Positions 32,718-42,234 of a stretch of DNA of 64,000 nucleotides are shown piece by piece. The position numbers and the translations under genes are program-made. Numbering within the stretch: position 1 is the first letter of the stretch; every line of letters begins with the position of its first letter. The stretch is taken from contig NZ_LR743507.1 in NCBI RefSeq assembly GCF_902712855.1, positions 5,525,873 through 5,589,872 on the forward strand. Reading direction: 5' to 3'. Origin of the DNA: Variovorax paradoxus. GTDB taxonomy: Bacteria > Pseudomonadota > Gammaproteobacteria > Burkholderiales > Burkholderiaceae_C. Under the pieces are notes generated by a model, which searched no databases, was not told where the DNA came from, and worked only from the letters and a program-made list of their open reading frames with translations.

Positions 32718-33902
32718 ATGTCTTCACGCTTCACCCGCACCGGCCTCGCGTGCGCCCTGGCCCTCGGCCTGTTCGGCGCGATCGCGGGGTGCTCCGGCTC
32801 CTCCGCATCCACGCCGCCGCAGGCGCCCGTCGCCGCGCAAGTGAGCGTGGTCACGCTGCAGGCCGAGAACCAGCCCATCACCACCGAACTCTCGGGACGC
32901 ACCCGCGCCCGCATGAGCGCCGAGATCCGTCCGCAGGTCGGCGGCATCGTGCAGCAGCGCCTCTTCGAGGAGGGCGCGCTGGTGAAGGCCGGACAGGCGC
33001 TCTACCAGCTCGATCCGGCCACCTTCAAGGCCGCGCTGGCCAGCGCGCAGGCCAGCGTCGCGAAGGCGGAGTCGACGGTCAACGCCGCGAAGGTCACGGC
33101 GCGCCGCAATGCGGAGCTCGCGAAGATCGAGGCCGTCAGCCAGCAGGCCAGCGACGACAGCCAGGCCACGCTGCAGCAGGCCGAGGCCGACCTCGGCGTG
33201 GCGCGCGCCGCGCTCGACACGGCACGCATCAACCTCGGCTTCACGCGCATCACCGCGCCGATCGCCGGGCGCATCGAGGCCTCCACCGTCACGCCGGGCG
33301 CACTGGTCACGGCCAGCCAGACCACCGCGCTCACCACGGTGCAGCAGCTCGACCCGATCCACGTCGACGTGACGCAGTCGACCACCGAGCTGCTGCGGCT
33401 GCAGCGCGAACTCGCGGCAGGCACCCTCAGGACCAGCGGCGAGAAAGGCGAAGATTCGGTGAAGCTGCTGCTGGAAGACGGCAGCACCTACGCCCACGCC
33501 GGACGGCTGCAATTCTCCAGCGTCACGGTGAGCGAAAGCACCGGCGCGGTCACGCTGCGCATCCTGGTGCCGAACCCCGAGCGCACGCTGCTGCCCGGCA
33601 TGTACGTGCGCGCGGTGCTCGAGGAAGGCGTGGCGGAGCAGGCGCTGCTGGTGCCGCAGCAGGGCGTGACGCGCACCGCGAGCGGCGATGCGTCCGCGCT
33701 GGTGGTCACCGCTGGCAACAAGGTCGAGAAGCGCGCGCTGAAGGTGTCGCGCGCCGTCGGCAGCCGCTGGCAGGTGACCGAAGGACTGAAGGCCGGCGAC
33801 CGCGTGATCGTCGAGGGCTCGCTCAAGGTGAAGGTGGGCGACACGGTGAGGCCCGTGGCGGCCGGCGACGCCACCGGCGTGGCCGCGGTGGCCACGCGCT
33901 GA
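32718..33902 (+). CDS. RND efflux periplasmic adaptor subunit (AcrA/MexA-type)
   Basis: A 394-residue lipoprotein (lipobox IAGC, Cys24 region). Domains in order: barrel-sandwich hybrid (SAEIRPQVGGIVQQRLFEEG ... YQLDPATF), alpha-hairpin with heptads (ASAQASVAKAESTVNAAKV...), lipoyl half (TRITAPIAGRIEASTVTPG), beta-barrel and membrane-proximal domain. It bridges inner-membrane pump and outer-membrane channel. First gene of the tripartite operon. Confidence 0.94.
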   Translation: MSSRFTRTGLACALALGLFGAIAGCSGSSASTPPQAPVAAQVSVVTLQAENQPITTELSGRTRARMSAEIRPQVGGIVQQRLFEEGALVKAGQALYQLDPATFKAALASAQASVAKAESTVNAAKVTARRNAELAKIEAVSQQASDDSQATLQQAEADLGVARAALDTARINLGFTRITAPIAGRIEASTVTPGALVTASQTTALTTVQQLDPIHVDVTQSTTELLRLQRELAAGTLRTSGEKGEDSVKLLLEDGSTYAHAGRLQFSSVTVSESTGAVTLRILVPNPERTLLPGMYVRAVLEEGVAEQALLVPQQGVTRTASGDASALVVTAGNKVEKRALKVSRAVGSRWQVTEGLKAGDRVIVEGSLKVKVGDTVRPVAAGDATGVAAVATR

Positions 33903-33912
33903 GGCGACGCAC

Positions 33913-36900
33913 ATGGCACGCTTCTTCATCGACCGGCCCATCTTCGCGTGGGTCATCGCCATCGTCATCATGCTGGCGGGTGCGATGTCCATCGGCACGC
34001 TGCCGTTGGAGCAGTACCCCGACATCGCACCCACCAAGGTCTCGGTCAACGCGACCTACCCCGGCGCCTCGGCCAAGACCATCGAGGACTCGGTCACGCA
34101 GGTGATCGAGCAGAAGATGAAAGGGCTCGACCGGCTGACCTCGATGTCGTCGAGCAGCACCTCGTCGGGCACCGCGCGCATCGAGCTCACCTTCGAGGCC
34201 GGCACCAACGCCGACGTGGCGCAGATGCAGGTGCAGAACAAGCTGCAGCAGGCCATGTCGCAGCTGCCGCAGTCGGTGCAGAGCCAGGGCGTGACCGTCA
34301 CCAAGTCGGGCACCGACTTCCTGATGATCGTCTCGCTCACCTCGCAGGACGGCAGCGCCTCGGCCACCGACATCGGCGACTACATCTCCAGCAGCCTGCT
34401 GGACGTGGTCAGCCGCATCGACGGCGTAGGCGACGTGCAGGCCCTGGGCTCGGGCTACGCCATGCGCATCTGGCTCGACCCGGCGAAGCTGCAGAAGTAT
34501 TCGCTGATGCCCTCGGACGTGACCAGCGCGCTCACCAGCCAGAACACCGAGGTGTCCGCCGGCCAGCTGGGCGCCCTGCCCGCCACCGCGGGCCAGCGGC
34601 TCACGGCCACCATCACCGCGCGCAGCAAGCTGCGCACCGCCGACCAGTTCCGCGAGGTGATCGTGAAGTCCGACAGCGCCGGCTCGGTGGTGCGCCTGGG
34701 CGACGTGGCGCGCGTCGAACTGGGCAGCGAGAGCTACACCATCAACACCCGCTTCGACGGCAAGCCCTCGGCCGCCATGGGCGTGAAGCTGGCCACCGGC
34801 GCCAACGCGCTCACGGTGTCGAACGCGGTGAAGGCCAAGATCGCCGAGCTGGAGCCCTTCTTCCCGAACCGGATGAAGGCCGTGGTCGGCTACGACACCA
34901 CGCCCTTCGTGCGCGTTTCCATCGAGGAAGTGGCCAAGACGCTGGTCGAGGCGATGGTGCTGGTGGTGCTCATCATGTACCTCTTCCTGCAGAACCTGCG
35001 CGCGACGCTGGTGCCGGCCATTGCGGTGCCGGTGGTGCTGCTGGGCACCTTCGGCGTGCTGGCGGCGCTGGGCTACTCGATCAACACGCTCACCATGTTC
35101 GGCATGGTGCTGGCCATCGGGTTGCTGGTGGACGACGCCATCGTGGTGGTGGAGAACGTCGAGCGGCTCATGAGCGAGGAAGGGCTCTCGCCCAGGGAAG
35201 CCACGCGCAAGTCGATGCGCGAGATCACCGGCGCGCTGGTGGGCATCGCGCTGGTGCTGTCGGCGGTGTTCATTCCGATGGCTTTCTTCGGCGGCTCCAC
35301 GGGCGTGATCTACCGGCAGTTCTCGGTGACCATCGTGGCAGCGATGCTGCTGTCGGTGCTGGTGGCGCTCACGCTGTCGCCCGCGCTGTGCGCCACGCTG
35401 CTCAAGCCGGCGCAGGCCGGCCATCACGACGGAAGGCGCGGCTTCTTCGGCTGGTTCAACCGCAGCTTCGAGCGCAATGCCGAGCGCTACCGCTCGGGCG
35501 TGGGCGGCCTGCTGCACCGGGGCAAGCGCAGCATGCTGGTCTACGTGCTGCTGCTGGGCGTGCTGGGCGTGACCTTCATGCGCCTGCCCACCTCGTTCCT
35601 GCCCGACGAGGACCAGGGCACGCTGATGACGCAGGTGAAGCTGCCCTCCAGCGCCACCGACGAACAGCTGCAGCAGACCCTGAAGGACTTCGAGGCCTAC
35701 CTGGGCGCGCAGAAGGAAGTGGCGCACTTCATCGTGCTCAGCGGCCTGAGCGGCGACCAGGCCACGGGCAACGCCTTCATCACGCTGAAGGACTGGAGCG
35801 AGCGCGGCGGCAAGGGGCAGGACGCCGCCTCGCTGGCGCGCCGCTTCACGCAGGAGATGTCGGCGCGCGCCAGCAACGCCAGCGTGTTCGTGATGCTGCC
35901 GCCGGCGGTGCGCGGCCTGGGCTCCAACGCGGGCTTCGACGTGCAGCTGCAGGACCTCGGCGGCATCGGCCACGAGGCGCTGGTGGAAGCGCGCGAGCAG
36001 TTCCTGGCCCTCGCGCGCAAGGACCCGGCGCTGAGCCAGGTGCGCAGCAACAACCTGGACGACACGCCGCAGTTCGCGATCGACATCGACGACCGCAAGG
36101 CCGCGGCGCTGAGCCTCTCGACCGCGGACATCAACGACACGCTCTCCAGCGCGATGGGCGGCAGCTACGTGAACGACTTCGTCAACAACGGCCGCGTGAA
36201 GAAGTCTACGTGCAGGCCGATGCGCCATTCCGCATGCAGCCGGACAGCGTCGACCGCTGGCATGTGCGCAACGGCAACAGCGAGATGGTGCCGTTCTCCG
36301 CCTTCGCGAGCAGCCGCTGGACCTACGGCTCGCCGCAGCTTTCGCGCTACAACGGCATGTCGTCGTTCGAGCTCATCGGCGATCCGGCGGCCGGCGTGAG
36401 CTCGGGCGCAGCCATGGATGCGGTAGAGCGCATCATGAAGCAGCTGCCGCAGGGCATCGGCTACGAATGGGCGGGCAGCTCCTACCAGGAGCGGCTGTCG
36501 GGCTCGCAGGCGCCGCTGCTGTATGCGGTGTCGATCCTGTTCGTGTTCCTGTGCCTGGCCGCGCTGTATGAAAGCTGGTCGGTGCCGTTCTCGGTGATCC
36601 TGGTGGTGCCGCTGGGCGTGCTGGGCGCGGTGCTCGCCACCCGGTTCGCGGGGCTGTCGAACGACGTGTACTTCCAGGTCGGGCTGCTGGCCACGGTCGG
36701 GCTGTCGGCGAAGAACGCGATCCTGATCGTGGAGTTCGCGAAGCAGCTGCAGGACGAAGGCATGGCGTTGGTCGAGGCCACGCTGCAGGCGGTGCGCCTG
36801 CGGCTGCGGCCCATTCTCATGACCTCGCTGGCCTTCATGTTCGGCGTGCTGCCGCTGGCGCTGAGCACCGGCGCGGGGTCGGGCAGCCGCCGCGCCATCG

Positions 36901-37055
36901 GCGTGGGCGTGCTCGGCGGCGTGGCGAGCGCCACGGCGCTGGGCATCTTCTTCGTGCCGCTGTTCTTCGTCGTGATCCGGCGCTTTTTCGCGCCGAAGAC
37001 AGGAGCCGGGGCAGCGCCCGCGCTGCCCATGCTTGCCCCGGAAGGAACCCCATGA
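33913..37055 (+). pseudogene. RND efflux pump inner-membrane subunit (AcrB/HAE1-type), frameshifted
   Basis: Typical AcrB start (MARFFIDRPIFAWVIAIVIM) and end (FFVPLFFVVIRRFF). Proton-relay aspartates lie in GLLVDDAIVVVENVER. The frame is broken at about 36204: codons for N-G-R-V-K-K run out of frame, and the correct V-Y-V-Q-A-D continues one base off. One missing G after 36204 would restore a 1047-residue pump, the usual length. Adjacent genes are intact and the remaining 280 codons show no decay, so it is either a very recent mutation or a sequencing/assembly error. As written, the product would stop at 36399, losing the last seven or so membrane helices. Confidence 0.9.
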
Positions 37056-38494
37056 ACGCACATGCTTTCAGACTCTCCACGTGGGTCGCGGCCGCGCTGC
37101 TCGCCGGCTGCGTCAACCTCGCTCCCGTGTATTCGCGCCCCGACGCGCCGGTGGCGCCGGCCTGGCCCGCGTCGGCCGGCGCCAACGAAGCCAAAGACGG
37201 CGCCACAGCCGCAACCGCCGCCGCACCAGCCGCCACCGGCTGGGAAAGCTTCATCAGCGACGATCGCCTGCGCCGGACCATCGCGCTGGCGATCGCCAAC
37301 AACCGCGACCTGCGCGTGGCGCTGCAGAACATCGAGAAGGCGCGCGCGCAGTACGGCGTGCAGCGCGCCGAGCTGTTCCCCAGCATCGCAGCCACCGCGG
37401 GCGGCACGCGCCAGCGCAACGCGGCGGCCACGAGCAGCAGCGGCGAGTCGTCCATCGGCAGCACCTACACCGTCGCGCTGGGCTTCAGCAGCTACGAGCT
37501 CGACCTGTTCGGCCGCTTGCGCAACCTCAACGAAGCCGCGCTGCAGAGCTACTTGTCGACCGAGGCCACGACCCGCAGCACGCGCATCAGCCTGGTGGCC
37601 GAGGTCGCCTCGGCCTGGCTCACGCTCGCCGCCGACAACGAGCGGTTGAAGCTCGCGCAGAGCACGCTCGCGAGCCAGCAGCGCTCCTACGCGCTGACCA
37701 GCCGCATGAAGGCGCTGGGCGCCGGCACCGCGCTGGCGCTGGCCCAGTCACAGACCACGGTGGACTCGGCGCGCGTCGACGTGGCCAGCTACACAGCGCA
37801 GGTTGCGCAGGACCGCAACGCGCTCGACCTGCTGGCCGGCGCCACGGTGCCCGACGAACTGCTGCCGCCCGCCGGCATGGCCGCGGCCAGCGCCCTGCTC
37901 GACGTGCCCGCCGGCCTGCCCTCCACGTTGCTGCAGCAGCGCCCCGACGTGCTGTCCGCCGAGCACACGCTGCAGGCCTCGAATGCCGACATCGGCGCGG
38001 CGCGCGCGGCGTTCTTTCCGACGATTTCGCTCACGGCAAGCGCAGGCTCGTCGAGCACGGCGCTGTCGGGTCTCTTCAAGGGCGGCAACAGCGCATGGAG
38101 CTTCGCGCCGTCGATCAGCCTGCCGATCTTCAACGCCGGCAGCAACCGCGCCAGCCTCGACGCGGCGAAGGCGCAGCGCGAGATCGACCTCGCGACCTAC
38201 GAGAAGACAGTGCAGACCGCCTTCCGCGAAGTGGCCGACGCGCTGGCCGTGCGCGCCTCGCTGGGCGAACAGCTCGCGGCGCAGCAGTCGCTGGTGGACG
38301 CCACGCAGAAGAGCTACACGCTGTCGGACGCGCTGTACCGCAACGGCAGCTACAGCTTCCTCGAGGTGCTCGATGCGCAGCGCTCGCTCTACACCGCGCA
38401 GCAGACGCTGATCGGCTTGCGCCTGTCGGAGCAGAGCAACCGCATCACGCTCTTCAAAGTGATGGGCGGAGGCGACACGGCTTCGTCGAGTTGA
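37052..38494 (+). CDS. Outer-membrane efflux channel (NodT/OprM family)
   Basis: A 480-residue lipoprotein (LLAGC, Cys near 19). Two TolC-type repeats: residues about 70-260 (RTIALAIANNRDLRVALQNI ... LGFSSYELDLFGRLRN) and 280-470 (PSTLLQQRPDVLSAEHTLQA ... LPIFNAGSNRASLDAA ... LEVLDAQRSLYTAQQTL). It starts four bases before the pump stop. Completes the tripartite exporter. Confidence 0.95.
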   Translation: MNAHAFRLSTWVAAALLAGCVNLAPVYSRPDAPVAPAWPASAGANEAKDGATAATAAAPAATGWESFISDDRLRRTIALAIANNRDLRVALQNIEKARAQYGVQRAELFPSIAATAGGTRQRNAAATSSSGESSIGSTYTVALGFSSYELDLFGRLRNLNEAALQSYLSTEATTRSTRISLVAEVASAWLTLAADNERLKLAQSTLASQQRSYALTSRMKALGAGTALALAQSQTTVDSARVDVASYTAQVAQDRNALDLLAGATVPDELLPPAGMAAASALLDVPAGLPSTLLQQRPDVLSAEHTLQASNADIGAARAAFFPTISLTASAGSSSTALSGLFKGGNSAWSFAPSISLPIFNAGSNRASLDAAKAQREIDLATYEKTVQTAFREVADALAVRASLGEQLAAQQSLVDATQKSYTLSDALYRNGSYSFLEVLDAQRSLYTAQQTLIGLRLSEQSNRITLFKVMGGGDTASSS

Positions 38495-38516
38495 GCGCAG
38501 TCGCGGCCGCTCGACC

Positions 38517-39008
38517 TCAGCCGCGTGTCGCGTTCTCCTTCATCTTCGCCAGCGCGATGGCGATGGCCGCGCCGCCCAGCGTCTTGATGAGGCCGGAGTG
38601 CTGCGCATAGAACCGGCTCACCTCGTCGATCACGCCCGCGTGCTGCTGCTCGGCATGCGTGGCTATTTCGGTCACCTGCGCGGGCGAAAGCTGCGAGGCC
38701 TGGTCGGGCGTGACCTGCGTCTGGCCCGGCTGCAGCATGCGGCCGAGCACGCCGCCGGCCAGCGCCGACGCGGCGGCGGGCCCCAGCGTGGCCAGGATCT
38801 GGTTGAGCACGCCGGCCTGCTGCGCGGACGACGAACGGCCGAACAGCTGGCCGACCGTGTCGCCGAAGGGCGGCGTTCCGTCGGAGCGCATGGCCGCGGC
38901 CAGCCCCGCGCCGAGTTCGCCGGCGGAGGCATGCTGCGCGACCTGGTCGAGATGGGCCGTGGCGTCGTCGTGGCCGATGGCTTGCTGGAGGATGTCGAGT
39001 AGACCCAT
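38517..39008 (-). CDS. YidB/DUF937 family protein
   Basis: A 163-residue protein rich in Gly, Ala and Gln. It starts MGLLDILQQAIG and has FGDTVGQLFGRSSSAQQAGV, ILATLGPAAASALAGGVLG and the C-terminal GLIKTLGGAAIAIALAKMK helix. Matches DUF937/YidB-like proteins of unknown function. A GGAG-type site lies before the ATG. Stands alone, convergent with the efflux channel gene. Confidence 0.82.
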   Translation of the reverse strand: MGLLDILQQAIGHDDATAHLDQVAQHASAGELGAGLAAAMRSDGTPPFGDTVGQLFGRSSSAQQAGVLNQILATLGPAAASALAGGVLGRMLQPGQTQVTPDQASQLSPAQVTEIATHAEQQHAGVIDEVSRFYAQHSGLIKTLGGAAIAIALAKMKENATRG

Positions 39009-39179
39009 GGGAGGCTCCTTGCGAGGATCGAGGTACGGTCGTCCAGGCATCGTGGCGCCGCCATCCTGAGCGGCAACTGACGGGCGTCGGCGAGGCGGCC
39101 CGCGTCGCCAAGGCGCTCGTCCGGCGACAGGGGGCTCCGCTATCCTGCCGGCTGGCCAAGACGAAGGACAGACTCTCCC

Positions 39180-40736
39180 ATGCACTCCGATTTTCAAGCC
39201 GCGATCGACAGCGAATTCGGCGCCATCGCCGACCTGGTTCGCCTGCACGCGCGGCACACGCCAGGCCATGCCGCGCTGGCCGACGCGCAGCACACGCTCG
39301 ACTACCGCGCACTCGACGCGCTGATGGACCGCATCGCCGCCAGCCTGCAGCGCGACGGCCTGCAGCCCGGCGACGCCATCGCGGTGTGTGCGACCTCGTC
39401 GGTCAATTACGCGGCCGTGTTCCTGGGCGCGTTGCGCGCGGGCGTGGCCGTGGCCCCGCTGGCGCCCGGCTCCACGCCCGCCAGCCTGGCGCGCATGATC
39501 TCGGACGCCGATGCGCGCATCCTGTTCAGCGACGCGTCGGCCGCCGAAGTGATCGGGCCGGCCCAGCCGGGGGGCATCGCCCGCGTCGCGCTCGACGGCT
39601 CGCAGGTCGGCGGCGCATTCGACGCGTGGCTGGCGCCCGCCGGCGCCCAGCCCCGGCCGGTGGCGGCGCAGCCCTCGTGGCCGTTCAACATCATCTATTC
39701 GTCGGGCACCACGGGCGAACCCAAGGGCATCGTGCAGGGCCACGGCATGCGCTGGGCCCATGTGCAGCGCGGTGCCAGGTACGAGTACGACAGCCGCACC
39801 GTCACGCTGCTGTCGACCCCGCTGTACTCCAACACCACGCTGGTGGTGTTCTTTCCCACCATCGCCTTCGGCGGCTGCGTGGTGCTGATGCCCAAGTTCG
39901 ACGCGCTCGGCTACCTGCAGCTGGCCGAGAAGCACCGCGTGACGCACACCATGCTCGTGCCGGTGCAATACCAGCGGCTGATGGCGCACCCGCGCTTCGA
40001 CGCGCACGACCTGTCCTCGTACAAGTTCAAGTTCAGCACCAGCGCGCCGTTCAATGCCGCGCTGAAGGCCGACGTGCTCAAGCGCTGGCCCGGCGGGCTG
40101 ATCGAGTTCTACGGCATGACCGAAGGCGGCGGCACCTGCATCCTGGAGGCGCACCTGAACCCCACCAAGCTGCACACCGTGGGCCAGCCCGCGCAGGGCA
40201 GCGACATCCGCCTGATCGACGAGGAAGGCAACGAGCTCTCGCGCGACGACCCCGACGCCGCCGGCGAGGTGGTGGGCCACTCGGCCGGCATGATGACCGG
40301 CTACCACCGCCAGCCCGAGAAGACGCGCGAGGCCGAGTGGTTCGACGCGGCGGGCAAGCGCTTCATCCGCACCGGCGACGTGGGCCGCTTCGACGCCGAC
40401 GGCTTCCTGACGCTGTTCGACCGCAAGAAGGACATGATCATCAGCGGCGGCTTCAACATCTACCCGAGCGACCTCGAAGGCGTGGTGCGCGGCCATGCGG
40501 CGGTGGCCGACGTGGCGGTGGTGGGCGTGCCGTCCGAGCAGTGGGGCGAGACGCCGGTGGCCTTCGTGGTCCGCCGGGAAGGCGATACCACCACCGAGGC
40601 CGCGCTGCTTCAGTGGACCAACGACCAGCTCGGCAAGACCCAGCGCCTGGCGCGGCTGAGCTTCATCGACGAACTGCCGCGCAGCGCGATCGGCAAGGTG
40701 CTCAAGCGCGAACTGCGCGAACGCGACGCCGGCTGA
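39180..40736 (+). CDS. Acyl-CoA synthetase / AMP-dependent ligase
   Basis: A 518-residue class I adenylate-forming enzyme. P-loop-like A3 motif IIYSSGTTGEPKG, A5 FYGMTEGGG, A7-A8 TGDVGRFDADGFLTLFDRKK then GGFNIYPSDLE, and A10 lysine in RSAIGKVLKRELR. It activates a carboxylic acid to acyl-AMP and then the CoA thioester; substrate unknown. It is followed after 37 bases by a kinase gene and may be co-transcribed with it. Confidence 0.92.
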   Translation: MHSDFQAAIDSEFGAIADLVRLHARHTPGHAALADAQHTLDYRALDALMDRIAASLQRDGLQPGDAIAVCATSSVNYAAVFLGALRAGVAVAPLAPGSTPASLARMISDADARILFSDASAAEVIGPAQPGGIARVALDGSQVGGAFDAWLAPAGAQPRPVAAQPSWPFNIIYSSGTTGEPKGIVQGHGMRWAHVQRGARYEYDSRTVTLLSTPLYSNTTLVVFFPTIAFGGCVVLMPKFDALGYLQLAEKHRVTHTMLVPVQYQRLMAHPRFDAHDLSSYKFKFSTSAPFNAALKADVLKRWPGGLIEFYGMTEGGGTCILEAHLNPTKLHTVGQPAQGSDIRLIDEEGNELSRDDPDAAGEVVGHSAGMMTGYHRQPEKTREAEWFDAAGKRFIRTGDVGRFDADGFLTLFDRKKDMIISGGFNIYPSDLEGVVRGHAAVADVAVVGVPSEQWGETPVAFVVRREGDTTTEAALLQWTNDQLGKTQRLARLSFIDELPRSAIGKVLKRELRERDAG

Positions 40737-40773
40737 CGCGCAGCGGCCCGAAGAGCGGGCACGATCGCGGCAG

Positions 40774-42234
40774 ATGAAATCCCTGCGCGGTCAGTTGCTG
40801 TTCTTCTGGGTGCTGCTGTTCGGCATGTGCGCCGCGCTGGCGGTGGTGATGCTCACGCTGTACCGCAGCAGCGCGGGCGCCCAGGTGGCGGCCGGGCGCA
40901 GTGCCACCGAGCAGTCGTGCCGGGCCATCGCGGCACGGTATGCCAGGTCGGCGACCTCGCCCGCGCCCGCGACGCCGCAGATCGACCTGTTGCAGGTGTT
41001 GCTGCAGCTGGTGCTGGTCGAGGCGCCGCACGTGGAAGGCGGCGTGTGGCAGGCCGCGGGCGGGCAGCTGGCCTACGCCTACCCCACCTACGAGGGCAGC
41101 GGCGTCAAGCGCGACGTGCCGGCGGCCGAGCAGCCGCTCATCGCGGAGATGGCGCAGCTCGCGGCCCGCACGCGGCAGCCGCAGACCGACGTGGTGCGCG
41201 GCAGCCGCGAGGCGCTGATCGTCTCCGCCTGCCCTCTGGCCGCGCCGGCCAACGACCTTGCCGCCTGGACCATGACGCGCACCAACGGCGGCGCGCTGGC
41301 CGCGCAGGGCAGCCTGCGCGCCGGGCTTGGCGTGCTGCTGGTGCTGGTGCTGGCGTCGGGCCTGTGGCTAGGGTCCATCCTGCTGCGCGGTCTGCGCCAT
41401 GTGCAGCGCCTGGAAAACCGGCTGATGCAGGCCGGTGCCGACGGCGGCGCCATGCCCGAGCTGCCGCTCACCGGCGTGCGCGAGCTCGACCGCATCGTCG
41501 ATGGCTTCAACCACTATCGCCTGCGCTTCGAGGAAGCCCGCGCCCACCTGCGCGATGCCGCGCAGCAGCGCAGCCGCGACCAGCGGCTGGCCGCGCTGGG
41601 CCGCATGACCGGCGGCATCGCGCATGAAATCCGCAACCCCATCGCCACGATGCGGCTGAAGGCCGAGAACGCACTGGCCGCCGCGCCCGAGCGGCAGGGC
41701 CAGGCGCTGCAGGCCATCGTCGGGCAGATCGACCGGCTCGACGGGCTGGTGCAGAGCCTGCTGGCGCTGGTGCAGCCGGTGACGCTGGCGCCGAAGGAGG
41801 TGGTGCTGCACCGCTGGCTCGACGAGCGCGTGGCCACCGTGGCGCCGAAGGCCGATGCCGCCGGCGTGCAGGTCAGCCTGCACCACGACACGCCCGCCAG
41901 CGCCATGTTCGACCCGGTGCACCTGGCGCGCGCGGTCGACAACCTGCTGGACAACGCGGTGCGCCATGCGCCGCGCGGCGGCCACGTCGTTCTCTCGGCA
42001 TCGCAGCCCGAGGTGCACTCGCTGGCGATCCGCGTGGACGACAACGGCCCGGGCGTGCCCGAGCCGCTGCGGGCCAGCCTCTTCGAGCCCTTCGCCACCG
42101 GCCGGGCCGACGGCACCGGGCTGGGCCTGGCGCTGGCGCGCGAGGTGGCGCTGGCGCACGGCGGCGAGCTTCATCACCGGCCGCTGTCGCCGGGCACCCG
42201 CTTCGAACTGGAGCTTCCATGGCGCATCTCCTGA
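40774..42234 (+). CDS. Sensor histidine kinase of an NtrC-type two-component system
   Basis: A 486-residue kinase. TM1 at about 7-27, an extracytoplasmic region to about 180, TM2 (AGLGVLLVLVLASGLWLGSILL), HAMP-like linker, H-box H-E-I-R-N-P-I-A-T-M with His284, N-box LLDNAVRHAPRGG and G-box GTGLGLALAREVA. The H-E-I-R-N-P form is common in kinases paired with sigma-54 activators. The frame overlaps the regulator start by 16 bases, so the two are coupled. Confidence 0.92.
   Translation: MKSLRGQLLFFWVLLFGMCAALAVVMLTLYRSSAGAQVAAGRSATEQSCRAIAARYARSATSPAPATPQIDLLQVLLQLVLVEAPHVEGGVWQAAGGQLAYAYPTYEGSGVKRDVPAAEQPLIAEMAQLAARTRQPQTDVVRGSREALIVSACPLAAPANDLAAWTMTRTNGGALAAQGSLRAGLGVLLVLVLASGLWLGSILLRGLRHVQRLENRLMQAGADGGAMPELPLTGVRELDRIVDGFNHYRLRFEEARAHLRDAAQQRSRDQRLAALGRMTGGIAHEIRNPIATMRLKAENALAAAPERQGQALQAIVGQIDRLDGLVQSLLALVQPVTLAPKEVVLHRWLDERVATVAPKADAAGVQVSLHHDTPASAMFDPVHLARAVDNLLDNAVRHAPRGGHVVLSASQPEVHSLAIRVDDNGPGVPEPLRASLFEPFATGRADGTGLGLALAREVALAHGGELHHRPLSPGTRFELELPWRIS

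Noticed and set aside
33823..36228. Minus-strand frame of 801 codons opposite the RND pump
   Set aside because: Antisense shadow with His/Arg/Ala-rich translation; no domain.
33913..37055. Programmed -1/+1 frameshift in the RND pump
   Set aside because: No slippery heptamer with downstream structure is apparent and no such event is known in this family; deletion or read error is simpler.
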